DNA of 64,000 bases. Source: Streptomyces sp. NRRL WC-3605 (GTDB lineage Bacteria; Actinomycetota; Actinomycetes; Streptomycetales; Streptomycetaceae). The DNA lies in NCBI RefSeq assembly GCF_001509795.1, contig NZ_LLZN01000042.1, positions 1 to 64,000 on the forward strand, read 5' to 3'. Both the position numbers and the translations under genes were made by a program. The notes under the pieces were generated by a model. That model saw only the letters and a program-made list of their open reading frames with translations. It searched no databases and was not told the DNA's origin. Of the stretch, positions 50,335 through 59,207 are shown one piece after another. Position 1 is the first letter of the stretch, and each line of letters begins with the position of its first letter.

Positions 50335-52161
50335 ATGGGGCACTACAAGTCGAACCTCCGCGACATCGAGTTCAACCTCTTCGAAGTACTCGGACGCGAC
50401 AAGCTGTACGGCACGGGTCCGTTCGAGGAGATGGACGTCGAGACCGCGAAGAGCATCCTGGAGGAGCTGACCCGCCTCTCCGAGAACGAGCTCGCGGAGT
50501 CCTTCGCCGACGCCGACCGCAACCCGCCGGTCTTCGACCCGGAGACCAACACCGCGCCCGTCCCGGCGTCCTTCAAGAAGAGCTACCAGGCCTTCATGGA
50601 CTCCGAGTACTGGCGTCTCGGCCTGCCCGAGGAGATCGGCGGCACCACCGCGCCCCGCTCCCTCATCTGGGCCTACGCCGAGCTGATCCTGGGCGCCAAC
50701 CCGGCCGTGTGGATGTACTCCTCGGGCCCCGCGTTCGCGGGCATCCTCTTCGAGGAGGGCAACGAGGTCCAGAAGCACATCGCGCAGATCGCCACCGAGA
50801 AGCAGTGGGGGTCCACGATGGTCCTCACCGAGCCGGACGCCGGCTCGGACGTCGGCGCCGGCCGCACCAAGGCCGTGCAGCAGGAGGACGGCTCCTGGCA
50901 CATCGAGGGCGTGAAGCGCTTCATCACGTCCGGCGAGCACGACATGTCGGAGAACATCATCCACTACGTGCTGGCCCGCCCCGAGGGCGCCGGACCGGGC
51001 ACCAAGGGCCTGTCCCTGTTCATGGTCCCGAAGTACCTCTTCGACTTCGAGACCGGCGAGCTGGGCGAGCGCAACGGCGTCTACGCCACGAACGTCGAGC
51101 ACAAGATGGGCCTCAAGGCGTCCAACACCTGCGAGATGACGTTCGGCGACAAGCACCCCGCCAAGGGCTGGCTGATCGGCGACAAGCACGACGGCATCCG
51201 CCAGATGTTCCGCATCATCGAGTTCGCCCGCATGATGGTCGGCACGAAGGCGATCTCCACGCTGTCGACGGGCTACCTCAACGCGCTGGAGTACGCCAAG
51301 GAGCGCGTCCAGGGCCCCGACCTGGCGAACTTCATGGACAAGACCGCCCCCAAGGTCACCATCACCCACCACCCCGACGTGCGCCGCGCCCTCATGACGC
51401 AGAAGGCGTACGCGGAGGGCATGCGCGCCCTGGTGATGTACACCGCCTCCGTCCAGGACGCCATCCAGGTCAAGGAGGCGAACGGCGAGGACGCCAAGAC
51501 CGAGCACGCGCTGAACGACCTGCTCCTGCCGATCGTCAAGGGCTACGGCTCCGAGAAGGCCTACGAGCAGCTCGCCCAGTCGCTCCAGACCTTCGGCGGC
51601 TCCGGCTTCCTGCAGGAGTACCCGATCGAGCAGTACATCCGGGACTCCAAGATCGACACCCTGTACGAGGGCACCACCGCCATCCAGGGCCAGGACTTCT
51701 TCTTCCGGAAGATCGTCCGCAACCAGGGCGCCGCCCTGAACTCGCTCGCCGAGGACATCAAGAAGTTCCTCGCGGTCGGCGAGGGCGGCGAGGAGCTGGC
51801 GGGCGCCCGCGAGCACCTGGCCAAGGCCGCCGTCGAGCTGGAGGCCATCGTCGGCCTCATGCTCACCGACCTCGCGGCCACCGAGCAGAACGTCAAGAAC
51901 ATCTACAAGGTCGGCCTGAACACCACCCGGCTGCTGATGGCCTCCGGTGACGTCGTCGTCGGCTACCTGCTGCTCAAGGGCGCCGCGGTCGCCGCCGAGA
52001 AGCTCCCGACGGCCTCCGCCAAGGACAAGGCGTTCTACACCGGCAAGATCGCGGCGGCGAAGTTCTTCGCGGCCAACGTCCTGCCCGGCGTGACCGGCGC
52101 GCGCAAGCTCGCCGAGGGCGTCGAGCTGGACCTGATGGAGCTGGACGAGGCGGCCTTCTAG
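50335..52161 (+). CDS. Acyl-CoA dehydrogenase (long FadE/DmdC-like type)
   Basis: Flavoprotein of 608 residues, the long subfamily with C-terminal extension. It opens with [23 protein letters not shown]-binding blocks: [20 protein letters not shown] and [13 protein letters not shown] region; substrate region [19 protein letters not shown]. The catalytic base is expected near [17 protein letters not shown]. It oxidises acyl-CoA to enoyl-CoA. ATG has ACGGAG eight bases upstream. TAGCAT at 50254-50259 with TTGCGT upstream is a possible promoter, with a short 15-bp spacer. Two hairpins follow the gene. Confidence 0.95.
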   Translation: MGHYKSNLRDIEFNLFEVLGRDKLYGTGPFEEMDVETAKSILEELTRLSENELAESFADADRNPPVFDPETNTAPVPASFKKSYQAFMDSEYWRLGLPEEIGGTTAPRSLIWAYAELILGANPAVWMYSSGPAFAGILFEEGNEVQKHIAQIATEKQWGSTMVLTEPDAGSDVGAGRTKAVQQEDGSWHIEGVKRFITSGEHDMSENIIHYVLARPEGAGPGTKGLSLFMVPKYLFDFETGELGERNGVYATNVEHKMGLKASNTCEMTFGDKHPAKGWLIGDKHDGIRQMFRIIEFARMMVGTKAISTLSTGYLNALEYAKERVQGPDLANFMDKTAPKVTITHHPDVRRALMTQKAYAEGMRALVMYTASVQDAIQVKEANGEDAKTEHALNDLLLPIVKGYGSEKAYEQLAQSLQTFGGSGFLQEYPIEQYIRDSKIDTLYEGTTAIQGQDFFFRKIVRNQGAALNSLAEDIKKFLAVGEGGEELAGAREHLAKAAVELEAIVGLMLTDLAATEQNVKNIYKVGLNTTRLLMASGDVVVGYLLLKGAAVAAEKLPTASAKDKAFYTGKIAAAKFFAANVLPGVTGARKLAEGVELDLMELDEAAF

Positions 52162-52176
52162 GCCCTCCCCCCGCCC

Positions 52177-52205
52177 GGAACGGCTCACCGGCAACGGGCC
52201 GTTCC
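52177..52205 (+). terminator. Hairpin after the acyl-CoA dehydrogenase gene
   Basis: Stem GGAACGGC / GCCGTTCC with a 13-nt loop, 15 bp after the stop. Confidence 0.55.
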
Positions 52206-52237
52206 CGTCACTCACGGACAATCCACATCGCCCGCAC

Positions 52238-52272
52238 GAGGGCCCGCTCCCCTTCCCCGGGAGCGGGCCCTC
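52238..52272 (+). terminator. Second, stronger hairpin before the aminopeptidase gene
   Basis: Perfect 14-bp stem GAGGGCCCGCTCCC / GGGAGCGGGCCCTC with loop CTTCCCC. It lies between two co-directional genes and would isolate the aminopeptidase from upstream transcription. Confidence 0.7.
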
Positions 52273-52293
52273 GCACGTCGTTAAGGTGAACCC

Positions 52294-53589
52294 ATGAGCG
52301 CACCCCCCCGCTTCGACCGCGGCCACACCGACGACCTGATGTCCTTCCTCGCGGCGAGCCCGTCGCCGTACCACGCCGTGGCGAACACCGCCGAACGGCT
52401 CGAGAAGGCCGGCTTCCGCCAGGTCGCGGAGACGGACGCCTGGGACGGGTCGAGCGGCGGCAAGTATGTGCTGCGCGGCGGCGCCATCGTCGCCTGGTAC
52501 GTCCCCGAAGGCGCTGCGCCCCACACGCCGTTCCGGATCATCGGCGCCCACACCGACTCCCCCAACCTGCGCGTCAAGCCGCTCCCCGACACCGGCGCGC
52601 ACGGCTGGCGCCAGGTCGCCGTCGAGATCTACGGCGGACCGCTGCTGAACTCCTGGCTCGACCGCGACCTCGGCCTCGCGGGCCGGCTCACCCTGCGGGA
52701 CGGCTCGACCCGGCTGGTCAACGTGGACCGCCCCCTGCTGCGCGTCCCCCAGCTCGCCATCCACCTCGACCGCGCGGTCTCCTCGGACGGCCTCAAGCTC
52801 GACAAGCAGCGCCATCTCCAGCCCGTGTGGGGCCTCGGCGACGTCCGCGACGGCGACCTGATCGCCTTCCTGGAGGAGACCGCGGGCATCGCCCCCGGCG
52901 AGGTCACCGGCTGGGACCTCATGGTCCACTCCGTCGAGCCCCCGGCCTACCTGGGCCGCGACAAGGAACTCCTCGCGGGTCCCCGGATGGACAACCTGCT
53001 CTCCGTGCACGCCGGCACGGCCGCGCTGACCGCCGTGGCCGGCTCCGGCGCCGGGCTGCCCTGCATCCCGGTGCTCGCCGCCTTCGACCACGAGGAGAAC
53101 GGCTCCCAGAGCGACACGGGCGCCGACGGACCGCTGCTCGGCGGCGTCCTGGAGCGCTCGGTGTTCGCCCGCGGCGGCTCCTACGAGGACAAGGCCCGGG
53201 CCTTCGCCGGCACCGTCTGCCTCTCCTCCGACACCGGCCACGCCGTCCACCCCAACTACGCCGAGCGGCACGACCCCACGCACCACCCGCGCGTCAACGG
53301 CGGCCCCATCCTCAAGGTCAACGTCAACAACCGCTACGCGACCGACGGTTCGGGCCGTGCCGTGTGGGCGGCGGCCTGCGAGAAGGCGGACGTCCCCTTC
53401 CAGTCCTTCGTCTCCAACAACTCCATGCCGTGCGGCACCACCATCGGTCCCATCACGGCCGCCCGGCACGGCATCCGCACCGTCGACATCGGCGTCGCGA
53501 TCCTCTCCATGCACAGCGCACGGGAGTTGTGCGGCGTCGACGACCCGTGGCTGCTCGCCACCTCCCTGGCGGCCTTCCTGGAGGGCTAG
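52294..53589 (+). CDS. M18 family aminopeptidase
   Basis: Zinc aminopeptidase of 431 residues (aspartyl aminopeptidase family, ApeB-like). Blocks: SPYHAVANTAERLEKAGF at the start, IGAHTDSPNLRVKPLP (first zinc His), WLDRDLGLAGRLTLRDG, AAFDHEENGSQSDTGADGP (bridging Asp and Glu pair) and VAILSMHSARELCG (last zinc His). It removes N-terminal residues in the cytosol. A 172-bp palindromic repeat starts at the stop codon itself, so the gene's end is fixed by the element's edge. Confidence 0.95.
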   Translation: MSAPPRFDRGHTDDLMSFLAASPSPYHAVANTAERLEKAGFRQVAETDAWDGSSGGKYVLRGGAIVAWYVPEGAAPHTPFRIIGAHTDSPNLRVKPLPDTGAHGWRQVAVEIYGGPLLNSWLDRDLGLAGRLTLRDGSTRLVNVDRPLLRVPQLAIHLDRAVSSDGLKLDKQRHLQPVWGLGDVRDGDLIAFLEETAGIAPGEVTGWDLMVHSVEPPAYLGRDKELLAGPRMDNLLSVHAGTAALTAVAGSGAGLPCIPVLAAFDHEENGSQSDTGADGPLLGGVLERSVFARGGSYEDKARAFAGTVCLSSDTGHAVHPNYAERHDPTHHPRVNGGPILKVNVNNRYATDGSGRAVWAAACEKADVPFQSFVSNNSMPCGTTIGPITAARHGIRTVDIGVAILSMHSARELCGVDDPWLLATSLAAFLEG

Positions 53590-53757
53590 TGCTGTGACCG
53601 GGAAGGTTCGCCGGGAAGCTCGCGGCGTCCGGTGCGGTGCATCGCAAGGCGGAGCATGACCCGCGTACTGGATGTACTCGGGCGGGTCATGCGACAACGC
53701 GGCGAGGTGCCGTGCCGGGCGCCGCGAGCCGGTGAACCTTCCCGGTCACAGCGCTAG
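53586..53757. repeat. 172-bp palindromic intergenic element (MITE/REP-like)
   Basis: Outer arms CTAGTGCTGTGACCGGGAAG and its near-complement CTTCCCGGTCACAGCGCTAG enclose a long imperfect hairpin. The inner pair is GCATGACCCGC / GCGGGTCATGC. CTAG stands at both edges. From memory, this sequence type recurs between genes in Streptomyces genomes. No transposase is encoded. The left CTAG contains the TAG stop of the aminopeptidase. Confidence 0.85.
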
Positions 53758-53842
53758 TTGGGGCGGCTGCGGCATGGGCGCCCGGAGCCGGGGTACCCGG
53801 ACGTCCGGACCGGAACGTCCGGACCGGACAGGAGGCGACACC

Positions 53843-54088
53843 ATGGGCCTCGGCGGATGCATCATCCTCATCGCCGCGGGAGCCATCCTCACGTTTGCGA
53901 CCGACTGGGACATGGACGGGGTGAACCTCGACCTCGTCGGGATCATCCTGATGATCGTGGGCCTCATCGGCGTCACGACCTTCAGCAGCATCGCCCGGCG
54001 CAAGCGCGTAGTGGTGCCGCCCGCGACCCCGGTCGTCAGCGAGGACCCGCACCGGCGGGACGGCTACAACGGCGGCTACGGCGTCTGA
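53843..54088 (+). CDS. Small membrane protein (DUF6458 type)
   Basis: An 81-residue protein with two membrane helices (GGCIILIAAGAILTFAT and DLVGIILMIVGLIGVTTF) and a basic Gly/Tyr-rich cytosolic tail, matching DUF6458 as I recall it. Function unknown. GGAGG lies seven bases before the ATG. Its last 13 bp overlap the convergent thioredoxin-NHL gene. Confidence 0.88.
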   Translation: MGLGGCIILIAAGAILTFATDWDMDGVNLDLVGIILMIVGLIGVTTFSSIARRKRVVVPPATPVVSEDPHRRDGYNGGYGV

Positions 54089-55902
54089 CCGTCCGGTCCG
54101 GCGAACACCAGCGGCAGCCGCCCGGCGCCCCCGCCGGCCGGCCGCACGGGGACGTCCCAGTCCCGCCGGTGCAGTCGGCACGCCGGGTACGGGACCGAGG
54201 GATCGTCGTCGCAGGACGCCACCCTCGCCGAGACGTGCAGGACGCCGGACCCGGCGGACGGGTCGAACACGAGGGTGCGGGAGAGCGACGTCCCCGCACC
54301 CTCGCCCGTGCGCAGCAGCTCCGGTGGCGTCGCGGACACCAGCAGCCGGGCCGGCGGCCCGTACCGGTCGTCCGGGCGCTGTCCTTCCGGCGCCTCGAAG
54401 AGCACGTCGAGCACCACCTCGCCGGCGGCCACGTCCGTCACCGCCCGCCGCGCGGGGCCCTCCGCCGCCCGTACGGCCTCCTCGGGCAGCCGCAGCCGGG
54501 TCAGCCGGTGCCGGGCCGATTCCACGACCACGACGTCCCCGCCCACCGCCACGGCGCCCGACGGCTCCCGCAGATCCCCGGCCACCGTGGAGACCTCACC
54601 GGTCGCCGGGTCGTAGCGGCGCAGCGCGTCGTTGTAGGTGTCGCTGACGGCGACCGAGCCGTCCGCGAGCGCCGTGACCCCCAGCGGATGCTGGAGGAGC
54701 GCCTGCCCGGCCGGGCCGTCGCGGTGCCCGAAGTCGAACAGCCCGGTGCCGACCGCCGTGCGCACCACACCCCGCGGGTCCACCCAGCGCAGCGCGCTGG
54801 TCTCCGCGTCCGCCACCCACAGCCGCTCCCCGTCCGGTGACACGGCGAGCCCCGACGGCTGCGCGAACCACGCCTCGTCCGCCGGTCCGTCGACCAGTCC
54901 CTCGTCCCTCGTCCCCGCCGCCACCTCGACGGTCCCCACCGCCGGGTCGTACGTCCACAACTGGTGGATCCCGGCCATCGCGATCCACACCCGCCCGGCG
55001 AACAGCGCCACGTCCCACGGCGAGGACAGGTCCACCTCCCGCGCCGGGCCCGCCGTGGCCGCACCGCGCCGCCACTGCCGTCCGGTGCCCGCCACCGTCG
55101 TCACCTCACCGGTCGCGAGGCCGACGCGGCGCAGCGCGTGGTTGACGGTGTCGGCGACGAGCACCGACCCGTCGTCCAGGAGCAGCAGCCCCTGCGGCTC
55201 GCTGAACGACGCCGCGCCCGCGGGACCGTCGGCGAATCCGCGCGCGCCGGAGCCGATTCGCCGTACGACGCTCTCACCGTCCCGCGCGAACTCCACCAGC
55301 CGGTGCCGGGACGTGTCGCTCACCAGGAACCCGCCGCCGGGCAGCGCCACGATCTTCCCCGGGAAGCGCAGCTCCGTCGGCTCCGGCTCCGGCGGCACGT
55401 ACGGCCCGTCGCCGCGCCGCAGCGTGCCCTTCGCCGTGTGCTCGGCCTCCAGCTCGGTCACCAGCCGCTCGATCTCCGGCGCGTGCCCCTCGCCGGAGTG
55501 CTGCGCGACGACGTACCCCTCCGGGTCGATCACGGCGAGCGTCGGCCACGCCCGCACCGCGTACTGCCTCCACGTCGCGAGGTCCGGGTCGTCCAGCACC
55601 GGGTGCTCCACGCCGTACCGCTGCACGGCGTCGGCGACGGCCGTGTGCTCGGTCTCGTGCGCGAACTTGGGCGAGTGCACCCCGACCACGACGAGGGTGT
55701 CCGGGTGCCCGGCCTCCAGCTCGCGCAGCTCGTCGATCACGTGCTGGCAGTTGACGCAGCCCGCCGTCCAGAAGTCGAGCAGCACGATCCGTCCGCGCAG
55801 GTCGGCCAGGCGGTACGAGCGGCCGCCCGTGTTGAGCCAGCCCCCCGCCCCGGTCAGCTCGGGGGCGCGGACGCGGGCGTGCCGGGGTGCGGGGTCGGTC
55901 AT
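54076..55902 (-). CDS. Thioredoxin-like protein with NHL beta-propeller
   Basis: A 608-residue protein of NHLRC2-like layout. The N-terminal thioredoxin/AhpC-TSA domain (LLDFWTAGCVNCQHVIDELR, with CVNC as the redox pair, and AWPTLAVIDPEGYVVAQ) is followed by an NHL propeller (FLVSDTSRHRLVEFARDG, SVLVADTVNHALRRVGLATG, LWVADAETSALRWVDPRG) and a beta-sandwich end. No signal peptide, so probably cytosolic. The role is likely thiol redox chemistry with a protein-binding propeller. ATG at 55902. Convergent with the small membrane protein gene. Confidence 0.93.
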   Translation of the reverse strand: MTDPAPRHARVRAPELTGAGGWLNTGGRSYRLADLRGRIVLLDFWTAGCVNCQHVIDELRELEAGHPDTLVVVGVHSPKFAHETEHTAVADAVQRYGVEHPVLDDPDLATWRQYAVRAWPTLAVIDPEGYVVAQHSGEGHAPEIERLVTELEAEHTAKGTLRRGDGPYVPPEPEPTELRFPGKIVALPGGGFLVSDTSRHRLVEFARDGESVVRRIGSGARGFADGPAGAASFSEPQGLLLLDDGSVLVADTVNHALRRVGLATGEVTTVAGTGRQWRRGAATAGPAREVDLSSPWDVALFAGRVWIAMAGIHQLWTYDPAVGTVEVAAGTRDEGLVDGPADEAWFAQPSGLAVSPDGERLWVADAETSALRWVDPRGVVRTAVGTGLFDFGHRDGPAGQALLQHPLGVTALADGSVAVSDTYNDALRRYDPATGEVSTVAGDLREPSGAVAVGGDVVVVESARHRLTRLRLPEEAVRAAEGPARRAVTDVAAGEVVLDVLFEAPEGQRPDDRYGPPARLLVSATPPELLRTGEGAGTSLSRTLVFDPSAGSGVLHVSARVASCDDDPSVPYPACRLHRRDWDVPVRPAGGGAGRLPLVFAGPDGQTP

Positions 55903-55991
55903 GTCCCCAGGGTGCCACCGGGGGGGCCTCGATCAGCCCGTCGGCCTACACGCGGGGGTTTCGGGGCGGGCGGCGGGGAAGCCCTCGTGAC

Positions 55992-56489
55992 ATGAGATTT
56001 CTCGTGCGGGACCGGCTGCTCGGCTTCGGGGACGACTACTGGATCGAGGACGACCGGGGGGAGAAGGTCTTCCTCGTCGACGGCAAGGCCATGCGGCTGC
56101 GGGACACCTTCGAGCTGAAGGACGTGCAGGGACGCGTCCTCATCGACATCCACCAGAAGATGTTCGCGCTGCGCGACACCATGGTGATCGAGCGGGACGG
56201 CAGGCCGCTGGCGACGATCCGGCGCAAGCGGCTGTCGCTGCTGCGCAACCACTACCGGGTCGCGCTCGCGGACGGCAGCACCGAGCTGGACGTCAGCGGC
56301 AAGATCCTCGACCGGGAGTTCGCCGTCGAGTACGACGGCGAACTGCTGGCCGTGGTCTCGCGCCGCTGGCTGCACGTCCGGGAGACGTACGGCGTGGACG
56401 TGGTGCGCGAGGACGCCGATCCGGCGCTGCTGATCGCGGTGGCGGTGTGTGTGATCCACCTGGCGGAGAAGGAGCGCGGGGACGACTGA
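55992..56489 (+). CDS. LURP-one-related protein
   Basis: A 165-residue LURP-one-related (tubby-like fold) protein. MRFLVRDRLLGFGDDYWIED opens the 12-stranded barrel, and KVFLVDGKAMRLRDTFELKD, GRPLATIRRKRLSLLRNHYR and FAVEYDGELLAVVSRRW continue it. The C-terminal hydrophobic helix LLIAVAVCVIHLA fills the barrel as in tubby. A membrane lipid-binding role is possible. ATG at 55992 overlaps no neighbour. It converges with the amidohydrolase gene 8 bp away. Confidence 0.9.
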   Translation: MRFLVRDRLLGFGDDYWIEDDRGEKVFLVDGKAMRLRDTFELKDVQGRVLIDIHQKMFALRDTMVIERDGRPLATIRRKRLSLLRNHYRVALADGSTELDVSGKILDREFAVEYDGELLAVVSRRWLHVRETYGVDVVREDADPALLIAVAVCVIHLAEKERGDD

Positions 56490-56497
56490 GGCGCGGA

Positions 56498-57292
56498 TCA
56501 GCGCCGGGGCGGGGCCAGCCCGAGCACACGGTCCTTCAGGGCCGGGAACTGATCCCGTGTCACCGCGGCCCGGGCCGGGTCGAACTCCACGGTGAGGACC
56601 TGCTCGCCGGGCCCGGCCTCGGCCAGGACCTCGCCCCAGGGGTCCACCACGATCGAGTGGCCGGCCTGCGGAACTCCCGCGTGCGACCCGGCCGTCCCGC
56701 AGGCGAGCACGTACGCCTGGTTCTCGACGGCACGGGCCTGGGCGAGCAGTGTCCAGTGCGCCCGGCGCCGTTCCGGCCAGCCGGCGGGGATCACGAGGGT
56801 CTCGGCGCCCGCGTCGACGAGGCCCCGGAAGAGTTCGGGGAAGCGCAGGTCGTAGCAGGTGGCGAGGCCCAGCGTGGTGTCCGGCAGCCGGACCGTCACG
56901 AGGTCCCGGCCCGCGCCCATCAGCACGGCCTCGCCCTTGTCGAAGCCGAACCGGTGGATCTTGCGGTAGGCGGCGGCCAGGTCGCCGGAGGGGGAGAAGA
57001 CCAGCGACGTGTTGTAGAGCGGTCCGTCCGGGTCGCGTTCGGGGACCGACCCGGCGTGCAGCCAGACACCGGCGTCGCTCGCCGCCTTGGCCATCGCCTC
57101 GTACGTGGGCCCTTCGAGCGGTTCGGCCTCGGTGCCGAACTCCTCGTAGGCGAAGGCGCCGGTGGTCCACAGCTCGGGCAGGACGACGAGATCCGCTCCG
57201 GCTTGTTCTCGTACCAGGGAGGCGACCCTCACCCGGCGTGATTCCACCGATTCGTCCTCGTTCACGTCGATCTGGAGCAAAGAGGCGCGCAC
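56498..57292 (-). CDS. Nitrilase-superfamily carbon-nitrogen hydrolase
   Basis: A 264-residue amidohydrolase. Catalytic triad: Glu in VVLPELWTTG, Lys in YRKIHRFGFDKG and Cys in LGLATCYDLRFPELFR. The size and motif set place it near omega-amidase/NIT-type enzymes that hydrolyse 2-oxo amides or deaminated glutathione-like compounds. The substrate is not fixed by the sequence. GTG at 57292 (VRASLLQIDVNEDE) gives the standard N terminus. The frame is open upstream but without family similarity. The GGTGGTA before it is only a weak ribosome site. Confidence 0.92.
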   Translation of the reverse strand: MRASLLQIDVNEDESVESRRVRVASLVREQAGADLVVLPELWTTGAFAYEEFGTEAEPLEGPTYEAMAKAASDAGVWLHAGSVPERDPDGPLYNTSLVFSPSGDLAAAYRKIHRFGFDKGEAVLMGAGRDLVTVRLPDTTLGLATCYDLRFPELFRGLVDAGAETLVIPAGWPERRRAHWTLLAQARAVENQAYVLACGTAGSHAGVPQAGHSIVVDPWGEVLAEAGPGEQVLTVEFDPARAAVTRDQFPALKDRVLGLAPPRR

Positions 57293-57386
57293 ACTACCAC
57301 CGTCCTGGCATTCGAGCCGTCCACACGGGCCTACGATCGTCACACGAAAGCACTGCCGGGGTGCCTCACAGCAGCGTAACTTTGGG

Positions 57387-57426
57387 GGTCCCCCCTGTTC
57401 GAGCGCAGCCGAGAACGTGGGGGACC
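57387..57426. repeat. Short palindromic intergenic hairpin (recurrent Streptomyces type)
   Basis: GGTCCCCC pairs with GGGGGACC and inner GTTC with GAAC around GAGCGCAGCCGAG. From memory, near-identical CCCCCTG..TCGAG..GAGCC..GGGGG hairpins are scattered in many streptomycete intergenic regions. Located between divergent genes. Confidence 0.55.
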
Positions 57427-57521
57427 GCCGAGACACCCGCCGACAGCCGCCGCCGCCCACTGGCACCGCCGCCAGAACCTGCCCGCGAACCGACGTACCA
57501 ACCGCCGAGGGGTCCCGTTCC

Positions 57522-58346
57522 GTGAGTCTGCATCCCACCCTCCAGCCCTACGCCGACGCCTGGACCCACTCCATCGAAGCGATATCCGAGCTGGTGACAC
57601 CGCTCGTCGAAGGCGAGTGGAACCGGCGCACCCCCTGCCCCGGCTGGTCGGTGCGCGACGTCGTCTCCCATGTCATCGGGCTGGACTGCGAGATGCTGGG
57701 CGACCCGCGCCCCATCCACACGCTGCCGCGCGACCTCTTCCACGTCACCAACGACCACCAGCGCTACATGGAGATGCAGGTCGACGTCCGCCGCCACCAC
57801 ACGGCGCCGGAGATGACGTCGGAGCTGGAGTACACGATCATCCGCCGCAACCGCCAGCTGCGGAACGAGAGCCGTGACCCCGGCACCAAGGTGCGCGGCC
57901 CGCTGGGCGCGGAGCTGACCCTGGAGGAGGCGATGCGCACGCACGCCTTCGCCGTGTGGGCGCACGAGCAGGACCTGCGAGCCGCGCTGGGCCGCCCCGG
58001 GAACCTGGACTCCCCCGGCGCGCTCATCGCCCGGGACGTGCTGCTGGGCCGGCTGCCGGAGGTCATGGCCACGAAGGTGGAGGCGCCCCGCAGTTCGGCG
58101 ATCGTCCTCGACGTGCACGGCCCGGTCGAGTTCCTGCGCACGATCCGGATCGACATCCAGGGCCGCGGCACCCTGGAGACGGCCCCCGCACTGGGCCCGG
58201 CCGCCTCCCTGACCCTGGACTGGGAGACCTTCGTACGGCTGGCCTGCGGCCGGGTCACGCCGGAGGCGGTGGCGGACCGGGTGAAGACGGAGGGCGACCC
58301 CGATCTGACGGCGGCCATCCTGAAGAACTTCACGGTCACCCAGTAA
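57522..58346 (+). CDS. Maleylpyruvate isomerase family, mycothiol-dependent type enzyme
   Basis: A 274-residue protein of the DinB/MDMPI superfamily. The N-terminal helical bundle shows TPCPGWSVRDVVSHVIGLD with the first metal-site His. MRTHAFAVWAHEQDLRAALG carries the second His pair. The C-terminal domain has an SCP2-like strand pattern (FLRTIRIDIQGRGTLETAP). Such enzymes use mycothiol as thiol cofactor, fitting an actinobacterium; the substrate is unknown. The GTG at 57522 has GAGGGG nine bases upstream. Confidence 0.92.
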   Translation: MSLHPTLQPYADAWTHSIEAISELVTPLVEGEWNRRTPCPGWSVRDVVSHVIGLDCEMLGDPRPIHTLPRDLFHVTNDHQRYMEMQVDVRRHHTAPEMTSELEYTIIRRNRQLRNESRDPGTKVRGPLGAELTLEEAMRTHAFAVWAHEQDLRAALGRPGNLDSPGALIARDVLLGRLPEVMATKVEAPRSSAIVLDVHGPVEFLRTIRIDIQGRGTLETAPALGPAASLTLDWETFVRLACGRVTPEAVADRVKTEGDPDLTAAILKNFTVTQ

Positions 58347-58419
58347 CCGGTCACGGACGCGGCGGCGGGCCCCGAAAACCGGTGTCGCCGCCGCCCCGGT
58401 GGCGGCTACCGTCCCCGCC

Positions 58420-59205
58420 GTGACCGACGCAGACACGCACCCCGCGCCCCTCTCCGCCGAGCCGCCGCGGCTGACCCGGCTGACCTTCCACGGCCCCCTG
58501 TCCGAGCACCGCGCCGGCCGGCTGGTCGAGCGGCTGGCCCGGACCGAGCCCGCCACCGTCCTGGACATCGGCTGCGGCTGGGGCGAGTTGATGCTGCGGG
58601 TTCTGGAAGCGGCGCCGGAGGCCACCGGGGTCGGGATCGACCTGAACACCCAGGACCTGGCCCGGGGCCGGCGCGCCGCCGAGGAGCGCGGACTGGCCGG
58701 ACGGGTGCGGTTCGTGGAGGAGTCGGCTACGGGGACGTCCCGCGGCCCGGCCGACCTGGTGCTGTGCGTCGGGTCCAGCCAGGCCCTCACCACGCTGGAG
58801 CCGCCCGGTCACACCGCCGAGGCGCTGCGGGCGCTGCGCGGCCTGGTCGCCGACGGGGGCCGGGTGCTGCTCGGGGAGGGCTTCTGGCAGCGTCCGCCGG
58901 CCGAGGCCGAGCTCGCGGGGATGTGGCCGGGCGCGAGCGCCGCCGACCACCACGACCTGGGCACCCTCCTCGACCTCGCCGTGGAGGCCGGTTTCCGTCC
59001 GGAGTGGACGGAGACGGCGGACGCCGGGGAGTGGGAGGAGTTCGAGTCGGCGTACCAGGCGGACACCGAGGTGTGGCTGGCCGGGCACCCGGACCACCCC
59101 CGGGCGGCCGAGACGCGGGAGCGCCTCGACCGGCACCGCGCCCAGTGGATGAGCTATCGCGGCATCCTCGGGCTCGCCTACCTCACGCTGGTGCCCGCGC
59201 GCTGA
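58420..59205 (+). CDS. SAM-dependent methyltransferase
   Basis: Class I methyltransferase of 261 residues. Motif I VLDIGCGWGELMLRVLEA, acidic loop GVGIDLNTQDLARGR, and motif post-II region DLVLCVGSSQALTTLE are clear. The C-terminal half (WQRPPAEAELAGMWPGASA, QWMSYRGILGLAYLTLVPA) recalls small-molecule methyltransferases. The acceptor is unknown. GTG at 58420 was chosen because TACCGT at 58407-58412 ends seven bases before it, a leaderless-type arrangement. An in-frame GTG at 58399 is possible. It is convergent with the MFS gene, 2 bp apart. Confidence 0.9.
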   Translation: MTDADTHPAPLSAEPPRLTRLTFHGPLSEHRAGRLVERLARTEPATVLDIGCGWGELMLRVLEAAPEATGVGIDLNTQDLARGRRAAEERGLAGRVRFVEESATGTSRGPADLVLCVGSSQALTTLEPPGHTAEALRALRGLVADGGRVLLGEGFWQRPPAEAELAGMWPGASAADHHDLGTLLDLAVEAGFRPEWTETADAGEWEEFESAYQADTEVWLAGHPDHPRAAETRERLDRHRAQWMSYRGILGLAYLTLVPAR

Positions 59206-59207
59206 AC

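Noticed and set aside
49966..53697. A 1243-codon minus-strand frame opposite the acyl-CoA dehydrogenase and aminopeptidase
   Set aside because: Both plus-strand genes have full family motifs. The antisense frame is open only because of base composition.
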